Source: Pachyseris speciosa
Taxonomy: Eukaryota > Cnidaria > Anthozoa > Scleractinia > Pachyseridae
Direction: 5' to 3'
DNA: 64,000 nucleotides
NCBI GenBank assembly: GCA_016490735.1
Contig: JAEMWC010000234.1
Coordinates: 81,001-145,000, forward strand
Shown: positions 55,591 to 64,000 of the stretch, one piece after another
Numbering within the stretch: the first letter of the stretch is position 1
Layout of the letters: every line of letters starts with the position of its first letter
Position numbers and translations under genes: made by a program
The notes under the pieces: generated by a model
Seen by the model: the letters and a program-made list of their open reading frames with translations, nothing else
Told to the model about the DNA's origin: nothing
The model's database searches: none

Positions 55591-56100
55591 TTGCTAGGAT
55601 ACACAACTCTGCCCTCTGTCAGCTTCATGTTGCTACGCTGTGTTCCCACTGGCTCAGAGGAGCGCGTCTTTTTCGATGGTAACATTGCTTGTTTCCAGTG
55701 GTGGCAATACGTTTTGATTGTGTTCATTCTTACCTTTTTGTACCTTTCGTGTTTGTACTGCTTTGGGGCTCTTTGAAGTTGTATAACGGGACGCTTCCTG
55801 TGGTAGAATTTTTTTTTCTGGCCTGTTGTTTTCCGTTGCCTTGTTTGCTTTACTGGACATACATGTCGTTACGTCGTGGGGCAAGAAATGCGGCCATTGA
55901 AGACTCACCTTGTGGCGAGTTGGCGAGGAATTCAGAGGAGAGGGTTCTTTACGACTCTTTTAAGAGGCATGAAAGCGGAATTTAGCTTACGCTATGCTGG
56001 GAAGGTGTGATGATTGCTTGCCGTCTAATTATTATTGTGTTGAGGTCTTTTATCAGCGACCCAATGCCTCGTCTTGAGATGAGACCAGCTTTGACCTGAG
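55591..56100 (+). pseudogene. cnidarian beta-helix receptor-like family, C-terminal membrane region
   Basis: Two overlapping frames are needed. The first gives GYTTLPSVSFMLLRCVPTG and GNIACFQWWQYVLIVFIL. After a frameshift near 55750, FVFVLLWGSLKLYNGTLPVV, LACCFPLPCLLYWTYMSLRR and RVLYDSFKR follow, with stops at 55982. Degraded continuation (EGVMIACRLIIIVLRSFISD) runs to about 56100. It has two strong transmembrane segments. I recognise this as the C-terminal part of a large family of cell-surface proteins with an N-terminal parallel beta-helix, abundant in corals and sea anemones. The role is unknown to me. A piece of the N-terminal region is at 58.99 kb, downstream rather than upstream. Confidence 0.6.
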
Positions 56101-56940
56101 GAAAGTACAAGGTTTCCGTTCTCGATGTGGCAGTGCTGTAAGTTGTGGCTGAATGAAATGTGGGACAGTTTTGAAATATCACGAGTGGTATTTATACCAA
56201 ATATCACGTATAAATCAAGCTATTCTTTTTTATACTACTACCTGAGAAATTTATGTAACGCTAACTTTTTATTTCGTCCAGTTGTTTAGCTTCACAAGCC
56301 GGCGAGCAAATTTGTTTCGAAGTTCTTGCTTTCGGCCCAGCTGGGTGCAAACATTTAGCCAGGGTGATGTGCTTTTCTTAGTATTTTGGTTTTCTGAATT
56401 TTATTTGAGTCTTTGAATCTCTTGAATTTGAAAATCTGGAAATCTTTTCGCCATTTCTAACGCACCCGAAGACGTGATTTCATGATTCTCGTTACCATGA
56501 GCTGAACTGTAATTTTCACATGTGGGTATTTCGAACACAGCTGGAATACTTCTACTCTCAGCCTATCAAATTGTATAAATTTCTCAGGCAGAACTATAAC
56601 CTGAGTTACGGGTCAGTTAAAAACTTTATTTGAATATAATCCTTTTAGAACAATTCAAAATAGGGCGAAATAAAATTAGATTAATCATTGTATGGTTTTT
56701 AGCCCGTATTAGCATTAAAATCTGTGGAATTTAATACACATAGTTACGTTTACCTGCCGAAAAATGTGTTAGGAGAGAAACAAGCACTTTAAGTTTCTTT
56801 GATTTGTGTTTATAATAGTCTCAAACGACAGAGCTCTATATATCTCATTGCCTTTTGCTTTTGTTGTTGTATTTGTATTTTATTTTACATTTGTGAGAGG
56901 GTTCGTAAACCCCTTTTTTGTTTTGAAGGGGGAATCACCT
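56101..56940. other. unassigned DNA
   Basis: No gene or repeat is recognised. Confidence 0.4.
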
Positions 56941-57200
56941 ACCGTAAACTTCCGCTTATAAGGCCATCCACCTGTAAACAAAAAAATCCATGCGATTATT
57001 TGTACCCCCCCCCCCGATATAAGCCCCCCTCTAGTGAATGTGTAGTGTTTTGAATCGAAATGAAGTTGATTTAAAGCTAAATTTAAAAACAGTTCATGAA
57101 AAACGTATTTCCATCAACACTACTCGTTTTGAAATGTTTTCTTTTTATTCCGGTTATAGCTCCTCCCCCCCCCCGGATGTATAAGCCCCACCAGTTGTAG
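56941..57200. repeat. possible MITE with TATAAGCCCC-type ends
   Basis: TTCCGCTTATAAGGCC (56950), CGATATAAGCCCCCC (57015) and ATGTATAAGCCCCACC (57177) recur together with C-runs. The pattern resembles a short repeat known from several marine invertebrates. I cannot define its ends. Confidence 0.35.
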
Positions 57201-57601
57201 GTCCTCTTAAAACCCCTTCTTCTCTCTACTCTTCCCATCACTCCCTGTTCGCGCTCCGCGCCAGCTCCCAACATTCCCCACTCGCGCTTCTCGCTAGTCT
57301 CCAGCACCACGCGTTAAAAGTACTTTTTCCCACTAAGCCTTGGGAAAGCCTGTGGAGGAGGCAGGTCCTTCATAAGGTAATCGACTCTAGAATGCACAGC
57401 GTATACATTTAAAATCTTGTAATCCTGCTGTCGCCCTCAATCGACTTTATAGTTAAATAGTAGTGTCATTTTTTGTTTAACCATTTTTGTTTGATTGCAA
57501 ATGTAGTTCAAGAAGGTCGTCAACACGTTTAAATAAACAATAGAAATCTCATATTTTGCAATCGTGAGTTACTTGTATTCTAAGGTTATTTAGTAAATAA
57601 A
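57201..57601. other. unassigned DNA
   Basis: No gene is seen. Confidence 0.4.
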
Positions 57602-57739
57602 CCCTTTTCGGCGGCTGGTATATCAGAGGATAATGCCCGCGGCTGATAGATTGTCCGAAGCTTCGTGGGCAAATGTGAAATTTTGAGGACAATCTATCAG
57701 CCGCGGACATCCTCCGATGTACCAGCAAGCCAGAAAGGG
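57602..57739. mobile_element. 138-bp fold-back element
   Basis: CCCTTTTCGGCGGCTGGTA...CGCGGCTGATAGATTGTCC is mirrored by GGACAATCTATCAGCCGCG...TACCAGCAAGCCAGAAAGGG. The arms are about 53 bp with a loop of about 30 bp. No coding sequence. Confidence 0.8.
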
Positions 57740-58984
57740 ATTTCTTTGTGTGATAACCCTCCGATAAATTTTCATATACACAGTTGAAAGTTGAAAATGT
57801 TGAAAAAAAAAAGGGATCTGACTGATGTAAACGACTGCATTGACTAGTTGAGTTATTTTATTCAAATTGTGATTGGAATCTTCCGTTTAAAATTGAACAA
57901 ACTTTACAAATATCGACGCAGACGGGGTATACTGCCTGATACCCGTCCTCCGATTTGTACCATGTGATCTAAAATATACAGTAAAATCGCGCAATAATTA
58001 ATCGGTGGGTTACAATGTCCATTAATTATGACCCCTTATTCTAAACCATCCCGCAAAGGCGGTGTAAGTGTGTTTTTAAGCGACTCCATTTTAATCCGTC
58101 CTCAACGGGGCGAAAACTATTTATTTTAGAACCAACGTGTTTTATTTAAAAATCTTGGGTTCGGTTATTAAAAGATAGTTTAGACGGTGTTTTACAAAAC
58201 CGCGTTCTAAGCCATTTTCAATTTTCCAAACAATCATATCTAAACATTTTCTGATGCTGATGGTAACAAAAGGCTTCCTTCCCAAACTAGAAAACTATTT
58301 TAAAAACATAAGCCGCGGCCTAAGTTAGACTTTGTTTAAATAACCGGCCCTAGCTCTTTAAACAGAAAAGCCTTTCTTAAAAATTACTTTTAAGACCATT
58401 CTTGTCCCGCTTCCCCAACAGAATAGCACAGACAACAGCGCATAACATAAAACACATTTCAATGGTCTGCAAGACCAGAAGCAGCCACGTATACACTCAC
58501 GGTTAGGAAGACAGTAAGCATAGCTAAGGCTGCATTTGACTGCTGAAAGATATCAGTCTAACACAGATAGATGGAATTAACCTATCGCCCACCTTTGATA
58601 GAAACGGAACCCTTAGTGATACAAAAAGAACGCTTTTTGAAAAAGCGTTCTTCCCCCAACACCTAAAGGGTACCCCAAGAGCGGAGCAGTGTATTCCTAT
58701 TCATCAGAATCTGTCTCAAACGACAGCTAATACATAACGAAAACAAAATCAAATCATAGCAGTGAAAGTGTTGACCAGAGTCCTAACATCACCATTACCA
58801 GGCGCGACTTTAAAAACGCCATTCGTTTTTGTGAGGGAGGTGCGGTGCACATAAAATTCCCCAGGGTAAGTTCCTCTTTTATGAGATGCAGTTCTCCTGA
58901 CGTTACTGGTGGTGCGTTAATCGTCATATATAAAAACAAAATGATGATAAGCATAAACCACAACCGCTCTGTCTAAACAGATCT
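57740..58984. other. unassigned DNA
   Basis: No gene is recognised. Near 58628-58652 a small perfect hairpin (AAGAACGCTTTTTGAAAAAG and its mirror) occurs. The segment may hold degenerate sequence of the receptor family that begins at 58.99 kb. Confidence 0.4.
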
Positions 58985-59935
58985 CTTATAGGCCAGTGGG
59001 GAGACGAAAGGAATTACACTACTATTGAAAATTCAAATTTTTCAAACAACAGTGCACGTACAAAGGGCGGTGGAATTTACCTGGAGTCTAACAGCTGAAG
59101 CATGTTTATCCTTGAGAAGGTAATAATGGATTCGAATCATGGGAGTGTCTTGTGGGGGACCTGTTTCGGTCGACTTTATATTCAACAAAACAATACACAC
59201 GTCTGAATGTTCAAGGAACGCGGTCCTCGACGGTGGGGCGCTAGAATTGTCTTATGCAAAGAAACTAGTGGTACAGGATTCTCTTTTCAAAGGCACTGAT
59301 TATGCTCTGTTACGTGAAGGCCCATCCTCGTATACGTTGCTAAGCTAAGCTCACAGGACTCAAAGTCCTGACAAAACCGGTGGTGTGGTAGCTTTATTTA
59401 ACGGGAATGCAACTTTCCGAAAATGCTCTTTCATTAACGATTTCGCTGTAAATCAAGGGGTTCATGTCTACACGAGGGTAGAATATGGAAGATATTAAAC
59501 CTGATAGAGTTGCAACCATTTACAGGGAACTTCTCTAAGGCTTCTTTTCTTTATGCAGACAGTCCAGGAGCACTAAAACTGCATAACACGACAGTGGACG
59601 TTGGAGCCTATGGTACTCCTAACCCAATACTGCTAGTAACATACGGAAGGCACATAGTTGAAAACGATAATTTGACCAGGTTATTTTGTCCGCTTGGCAG
59701 TCAAATTGAGATGACTAATATTTCCACTGCAGTTCTGTTCAAGTTAGTTGTAACGTTTGCACAGAAAATTCTTATAATCTGGAAGCGCCTTAGGATATCA
59801 ACCAAAACCGGGATTCCGGTGTCTTCCCTTCCCATTCGGAGCAAAGTGCTCTCACAATGTACTCGCCAAACCTAACTTTTGGGGGGTTCAAGGAGAACGC
59901 CAGCCTAAGTTTACCAGTTGCATTGTTAAAAAAAG
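58985..59935 (+). pseudogene. cnidarian beta-helix receptor-like family, N-terminal repeat region
   Basis: Beta-helix repeats are visible: IENSNFSNNSARTKGGGIYL near 59015 and an NAVLDGGALELSYAKKLVVQ turn in 59139-59348. Next comes a frame (59510-59875) with KASFLYADSPGALKLHNTTV and HIVENDNLTRLFCPLGSQIE. A degraded Cys-rich part with a KPNFWGFKENASLSLPV-like end follows at 59860-59910. 'Asn-Ser-x-Phe' plus 'GGG/GGA' turns are typical of right-handed beta-helix repeats. Multiple stops and frameshifts make it nonfunctional. The partner C-terminal fragment is at 55.6 kb. Confidence 0.6.
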
Positions 59936-60124
59936 GAACCAAATTGCTAAACCGACGGAACGCCACTCGATTTTTTCTAAGGCCGTAGGCCTTTGGGACT
60001 GTTCTGGTTTTACCTGATCCGGTTTAGAGATAAGAGAATTGGTTTCTTGAAGAACACAATTTTTATTCTTGAACCAGAATTCCCTTGGCGAAGGTGACCT
60101 GATACCAGCGCGCAAAAGCAAATT

Positions 60125-60208
60125 TTACAATAACTGTCAAAATTCTCGCTCGCTGACTGGCTAAAATTCATCATCAACAAGAGTAAAGACGAATGAAATT
60201 TTAATTTA
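60125..60208 (-). repeat. fragment of the array-unit flank, opposite orientation
   Basis: The reverse complement reads AAATTAAAATTTCATTCGTC, then TCTTGTTGATGATGAATTTT and CAGCGAGCGAGAATTTTGAC. This matches the first 85 bp of the flank following arrays A-C (for example from 43588). Only this short piece is present here. Confidence 0.75.
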
Positions 60209-60651
60209 TGCGAACATTTGTGGCAAGATGGAGTAGGGTGACATGCAAGACTTAATTGTTTTCAACTTTAGTTTTGTGGATAACACTCTGACTGGGAAAA
60301 AGCTTGAGCTGGAATCACCATGTGAACTCATCTCCTATGTAGAAGCTCACGAAAATGAAGCAACTGAAAAAACAACTGCGGGTCGTTGTTCCACAGTCAC
60401 TTGACAATGTTATGAAGCAATTTATGATCCATAAGATAACAGACGCATAAAAAACTGACATGAATTTGTTAACAATCTGGACTAAGCGTCTGAACCTGAC
60501 TTCCGGTGCCCGTCACGTGTTGTGTGGACCGCTAACTTTCCCGCCAAACTTCCACAAAAAAGCGCATATTCGACGTATTCCGTGTAAACCATGTTGTTTG
60601 CTGTCGTGAGCAGAATGAACGTAATGCTGTAACGGTCATTCCAAAAACAGG
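60209..60651. other. unassigned DNA
   Basis: No gene is seen. Confidence 0.4.
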
Positions 60652-60730
60652 ATAGGTCCTAAAAGAACAAGGTTACCATATTGCCCGAGTATAGGTCCTA
60701 AAAGAACAAGATTACCATATTGCCCGAGTA
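60652..60730. repeat. 39-bp tandem duplication
   Basis: ATAGGTCCTAAAAGAACAAG, continuing (A/G)TTACCATATTGCCCGAGT, occurs twice with one difference, at 60652 and 60691. Confidence 0.92.
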
Positions 60731-60971
60731 TTCCTATTCCGCAATAGTCCGAAAGAATGCGCCTTATTGGAGGCTCCAAGTACCATTGATATTGGTTTTC
60801 GGACTAGTCACCTCGGCTGTAGAAAGAGTCGGGCAACTCCAGTACCTCTTGATAAACCTGGGTAGGATACTTCAATAAACATTTAAACGTTAACCAAGCG
60901 TGAAGGGTTTCGTCGCGAGAAGCGCAGATTACACCACCACGTCGACTTCTGTATGTGCGATGAAGTGAACC

Positions 60972-60977
60972 TTTATT
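60972..60977 (-). terminator. possible polyadenylation signal of the APEX1-like gene
   Basis: AATAAA on the minus strand, about 165 bp after the stop codon at 61142. Distance and strand fit a 3' UTR end, but the hexamer is common in AT-rich DNA. Confidence 0.4.
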
Positions 60978-61141
60978 AACAAAGTTTATGCCGGTAATAC
61001 CTTGAGAACGTCAGAAGTTTTCTCCTCTCATCGTGCTAGCTTCCAAACACAGTCACAACAATATTAGAAGAAGCGGCACTAAGTCCATCGTCTTTCTCCT
61101 GCACCACTGGGTTAATACTGAACGCTTGCAAACATGTTTGT

Positions 61142-61277
61142 TTAGTCGTCCCTGCCACTCTGCAGAGCCAGCATAAACACAACTGGACAGTGGTCACTCC
61201 CTTTAACACGATTACGTATCAGGCTGTCAGATACTTTAGGTACCAGTCTCTCAGACAGAACAAAGTAATCGAGGCGC
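61142..61277 (-). CDS. APEX1: last coding exon of AP endonuclease 1
   Basis: The exon opens after an acceptor (minus strand TTATCGCAG at 61278-61286) and reads RLDYFVLSERLVPKVSDSLI, then RNRVKGSDHCPVVFMLAL, with a TAA stop shortly after (tail QSGRDD). In the exonuclease III/APE1 family, LDYF is structural, and the Asp and His of GSDHCP are catalytic. The family's chain usually ends at this LAL. Intron phase (2) would complete a Trp before RLDYF, as in animal APE1. The enzyme incises DNA 5' of abasic sites in base excision repair in the nucleus. Upstream exons are not in the 2.7 kb to the window edge, as far as I can see. The frame is clean, so this is the best candidate here for a live host exon, though a retained fragment is possible. 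Confidence 0.75.
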
Positions 61278-61420
61278 CTGCGATAACACAAGATTAACAA
61301 GCTTAAAAGAGCAAATATATAAAATAGACAGGCTTTTAACCCTTTCACTTCAGACCTTTTGTACGTCTTTTTTGCAATTTCCTGAGGGTAGGAGGTCAAG
61401 ACGACCTCGCTATTCCATAT

Positions 61421-62237
61421 AAGGGGTTACCACGGAGATGTTGCTTCGGAAGAGTGGGCGGCTCTCAAAAATCTTAGGAAGCGGAAAGATATTATTGTCA
61501 AATCGACCGACAAAGGCGGCGCGGTAGTTGTTTGGCGGTCCGACAAAAATTGTCAAAGACGCGATTCAGGACCTTATAATCAAACGAGAATTGCCGGCTA
61601 CCGCTACTAATCTCATCATCACTATTCCGAGAACCTCGTGCATTTACTTTTTACCGAAAATCCACAGACCTAACAACCCGAGTCGACCTATCGTTTCTGC
61701 CTGTAGTTGCCCTACCGAACTTATTTCTAGCTATTTATGGCGCCTATCGTCAAATCTTTGCCATCTTACATTAAAGACAGTCAACATGCACTTGAAATTT
61801 TCCGCGATTTCAATTTCACCGGCGAAGACAAACTAATTTTCACTACGGATATTACATCTCTAGACACCGCCATTCCAACCGGCGAAGGCCTTCAAGCACT
61901 TAAGTATTTTTTCGATCAACGCGTCGTCAAAGAACCAAGCTCGGAAACGCTACTCGGCCTAGCTGAACTAGTTTTAACACTTAACTGTTTTTCTTTCGCT
62001 AACAAGTATTACAAACAAATTAATGGCGTAGCGATGGGCACAAAAATGGGACCTAGCTACGCCAATCTTTTTGTAGGTTACGTCGAGCACCAATTCTTCA
62101 ATCAGTACAACGGTCCTAAACCTGAACTCTACGGTCGTTACATTGACGACTGCATCAGCGCAATTTCGTCTAGCAAGGAGGAAATCAATCAATTTATAAC
62201 CGCCGTTAATTCCTTTCATCCGCACAGTAATTTTTAA
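61421..62237 (+). pseudogene. Penelope-like element reverse transcriptase fragment
   Basis: The start (61450-61545) reads KDIIVKSTDKGGAVVVWRSD, and after frameshifts ATNLIITIPRTSCIYFLPKI and SRPIVSACSCPTELIS follow. The long frame 61737-62237 has APIVKSLPSYIKDSQHALEI, FTTDITSLDTAIPTGEGLQA, NGVAMGTKMGPSYANLFVGY and ELYGRYIDDCISAISSS. YIDD holds the catalytic Asp pair. Phrases such as KxDKGGAVVVW and GVAMGTKMGPSYANLFVG identify the Penelope class. It is truncated at 62237, before the rest of RT and the GIY-YIG endonuclease, and lies about 145 bp from the APEX1-like exon on the opposite strand. Confidence 0.88.
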
Positions 62238-62620
62238 AGAGTTATTTTAACTCCAAAAGTGGAGTTAAAATTTTAGGTTAAATATAACCCCTTTTGGGGG
62301 GTTATTTTAACTCCTTTTTTTAACTCCTTTTAAAGGGTTATAATGACTCCAGTGTGGGGGTCACTTTAACTCTGCAAAAGGAGTTATTTAAACTCCATAA
62401 GGGAGTTACTGTAACTCCAAATGTGGAGTTAAAATGTTAGGTTAAATATAACTCCTTTTTGGGGGTCATTTTAACTCCCATTTTTAACTCTAATTCTGGA
62501 GTTGTATTAGCTCCAACAAGGGAGTCATTTTAACTCTGCCCCATAAAAGAGTAGAGTTATTTCAACTCCATAATCAGGGTTATAGTCACTCCGGCATTAG
62601 AGGTAAAGTAACTCCAGCAC
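62238..62620. repeat. block of short palindromic GGAGTTA/TAACTCC repeats
   Basis: About 20 copies of GAGTTA(A/T)T or its mirror TTTTAACTCC are present, often paired as in GGAGTTAAAATTTTAGG and GTTATTTTAACTCC. Spacing is irregular (roughly 15-40 bp). A segment starting 'ttttaactccaaaagtggag' recurs at about 62410, giving a larger duplication of about 160 bp. It begins exactly where the Penelope fragment stops. Confidence 0.8.
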
Positions 62621-63494
62621 AGTCACCCTATGTAGTTTTAAGATGAAAACAACAGATCACACAAATTGACTGTAACATGTTTAATTCAATCAGATTTCAT
62701 TTTCTTATCTGAACACCAGTTTCTTACATACTTTCTATTATCATTGACATTTGAAATGTAAATTTCTAATACAATTATATTGATAAATAAAGAATGTGCA
62801 AGCATGCATGATTAAAACATTTAAACATGACAATCTTTCCAGGTATGAAAGTCAAATTTGAAGAACATTTGAATTTAAACGACTATACAACAAAATTCAA
62901 TCTGTTTGTTTGAACATAACTCTATCTTTTCTTTAAAAAATATAACTGGCTTATAATTTAATTTTCATAAGGTTCTATCAGGAACAAGATACACATGCTA
63001 TGTGTACATTAAAAACATTTTTAACTTTGTTTTTGGCTGAAGCCTTAACAGGACACTATCACACACACTGTAAGCACATTTGCCAGTTACTCAAATTTAA
63101 ACTTGAAAAATTCAGTTTGATGTGTCAAAAATAAAATGGCAATATGGACAAGTTGGCAATGGTTATAGTAAAAAGTTCAGAAACTCTGGGCAAACATGAA
63201 TATTTGATTCCTTTAAAAGAGAGGAAAAAAGAATTGTCAAATGTTTTGAAGTCAACTCATGACAGTGGCCCCTTAAAGAAACATTGAAATTATGAGAGGG
63301 CAGAGGTGAACTTGTTCACTGCCACTCTCTTTGTTGCTTCTTGGCGTCTGTCTTCACAAAATAGAAATACATTGCCACACTCGGTGGGGTACATATTTAA
63401 ATTAATTAACAAGCCACATGAAGCCCCACTACAATGCCACGTTGCTTGTCCCCAGAGAAATCACTTCGACTCCCTCCAATGCAATACACAGCAG
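62621..63494. other. unassigned DNA
   Basis: No gene is recognised; the sequence is AT-rich with T-runs. Confidence 0.4.
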
Positions 63495-63751
63495 GGCCCA
63501 GTTGTTCAAAGCACGATTAAGCTATGTAATCACGGGTTAGAGCAAACTCTGAGTACAGTCTACATTGTAAATACCGGTAATGTTGAACAAAAACATTTCA
63601 AAAAGACTTTCATCCTTAAGTTTTGATTGGAATTTAACTTTACTTTAAGCGTACAATTTGATTTACAAAACTTTCTCAACGAGTGAGATTAAGACTTCAG
63701 TTAACTCTTAATCCTGGGTTAGCATTAATCGTCTTTCGAACAACCGGGGCC
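63495..63751. mobile_element. 257-bp MITE with GGCCC(A/C)-type TIRs
   Basis: The left end GGCCCAGTTGTTCAAAGCAC, continuing GATTAAGCTA...ACGGGTTAG, is mirrored by the right end, whose reverse complement is GGCCCCGGTTGTTCGAAAGA, continuing CGATTAATGCTAACCCAGG. The arms are about 50 bp. There is no ORF. This TIR type is widespread in marine invertebrates. Confidence 0.75.
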
Positions 63752-64000
63752 AGGTGCTTAAGTCACCAATGCCTATAATCCTTGGAGAGCTTTGGTGTTC
63801 CTTGTTTCCACATCAATGGACTCTACATACATCCTACAAAAAGAATGTATTCAGTACTTGAGTATCTAGACATCAGTTTCAGTATGATTATCTTTTTATG
63901 CAAATCTCTGCATTGTAAACCCCAGACATGAAATTTAAAAGTTGTATATTATTCCCCACTGTTGCATGGTCTACCTGAGGCAGCCATTATTAGTGGTTGT
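63752..64000. other. unassigned DNA to the window end
   Basis: A possible minus-strand splice acceptor (TTTTTGTAG near 63834-63842) is followed by about 70 bp of open sequence. No family is recognisable, so no exon is called. Confidence 0.3.

Noticed and set aside
61142..61277. LINE apurinic-type endonuclease end instead of host APEX1
   Set aside because: The splice acceptor at a known animal phase and the immediate stop after the LAL ending fit cellular APE1, and no LINE reverse transcriptase follows. Not entirely excluded.
63780..63845. Possible minus-strand exon after TTTTTGTAG
   Set aside because: No clear donor site and no recognisable family, and it does not match any APE1 part I could identify.

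Overview
The window looks like nuclear DNA of a cnidarian, most likely a stony coral. It is AT-rich, almost free of long ORFs, and has spliced-gene remnants with phased introns. It is packed with repeat families that I know from anthozoan genomes: Gypsy and Penelope retroelements, a DIRS-like gag, a Polinton/Maverick polymerase, tRNA-derived SINEs and fold-back elements. The assignment to coral is inference from these families. No prokaryotic features are present. The only host-gene piece that looks intact is one terminal exon resembling AP endonuclease 1 (APEX1) at 61.1-61.3 kb.

Layout. 0-11.2 kb: a Penelope-type terminus with a candidate hammerhead ribozyme, then mostly unassigned DNA with a 0.7-kb inverted-repeat element, a SINE, two (ATT)n tracts and a tRNA-Thr-like repeat. 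11.5-23.4 kb: a TIR-bounded DNA transposon about 11.9 kb long, flanked by TATTA on both sides. It carries a decayed HECT ubiquitin-ligase gene (+) facing a decayed integrase-type (DDE) transposase gene (-). It sits inside a third gene family, whose C-terminal part lies to its left and N-terminal part to its right. A 4.6-kb Gypsy LTR retrotransposon with a CAAGC target duplication later landed in an exon of the HECT gene. This nested HECT-plus-transposase element is the most interesting system in the window.

24.4-32.7 kb: an array of about 22-bp units with core AACGTAAGAA, split by a 6.4-kb Polinton/Maverick fragment (family B polymerase +; integrase and four small genes -). 33.4-34.1 kb: DIRS-like gag remnant. 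34.7 and 55.5 kb: the outer ends of two diverged inverted arms of about 1 kb. Between them lie LINE, SINE and MITE remnants and a tandem series of units of about 4.4 kb, each containing the interrupted gene family, the 22-bp array and a 2-kb flank.

55.6-64 kb: two pieces of a cnidarian beta-helix/transmembrane receptor family in reversed order, the APEX1-like last exon, a Penelope reverse transcriptase fragment, a block of short palindromic repeats and a MITE. Nearly all mobile-element genes are broken by stops or frameshifts, so most of the window is a graveyard of nested insertions whose relative order can be read from the interruptions.
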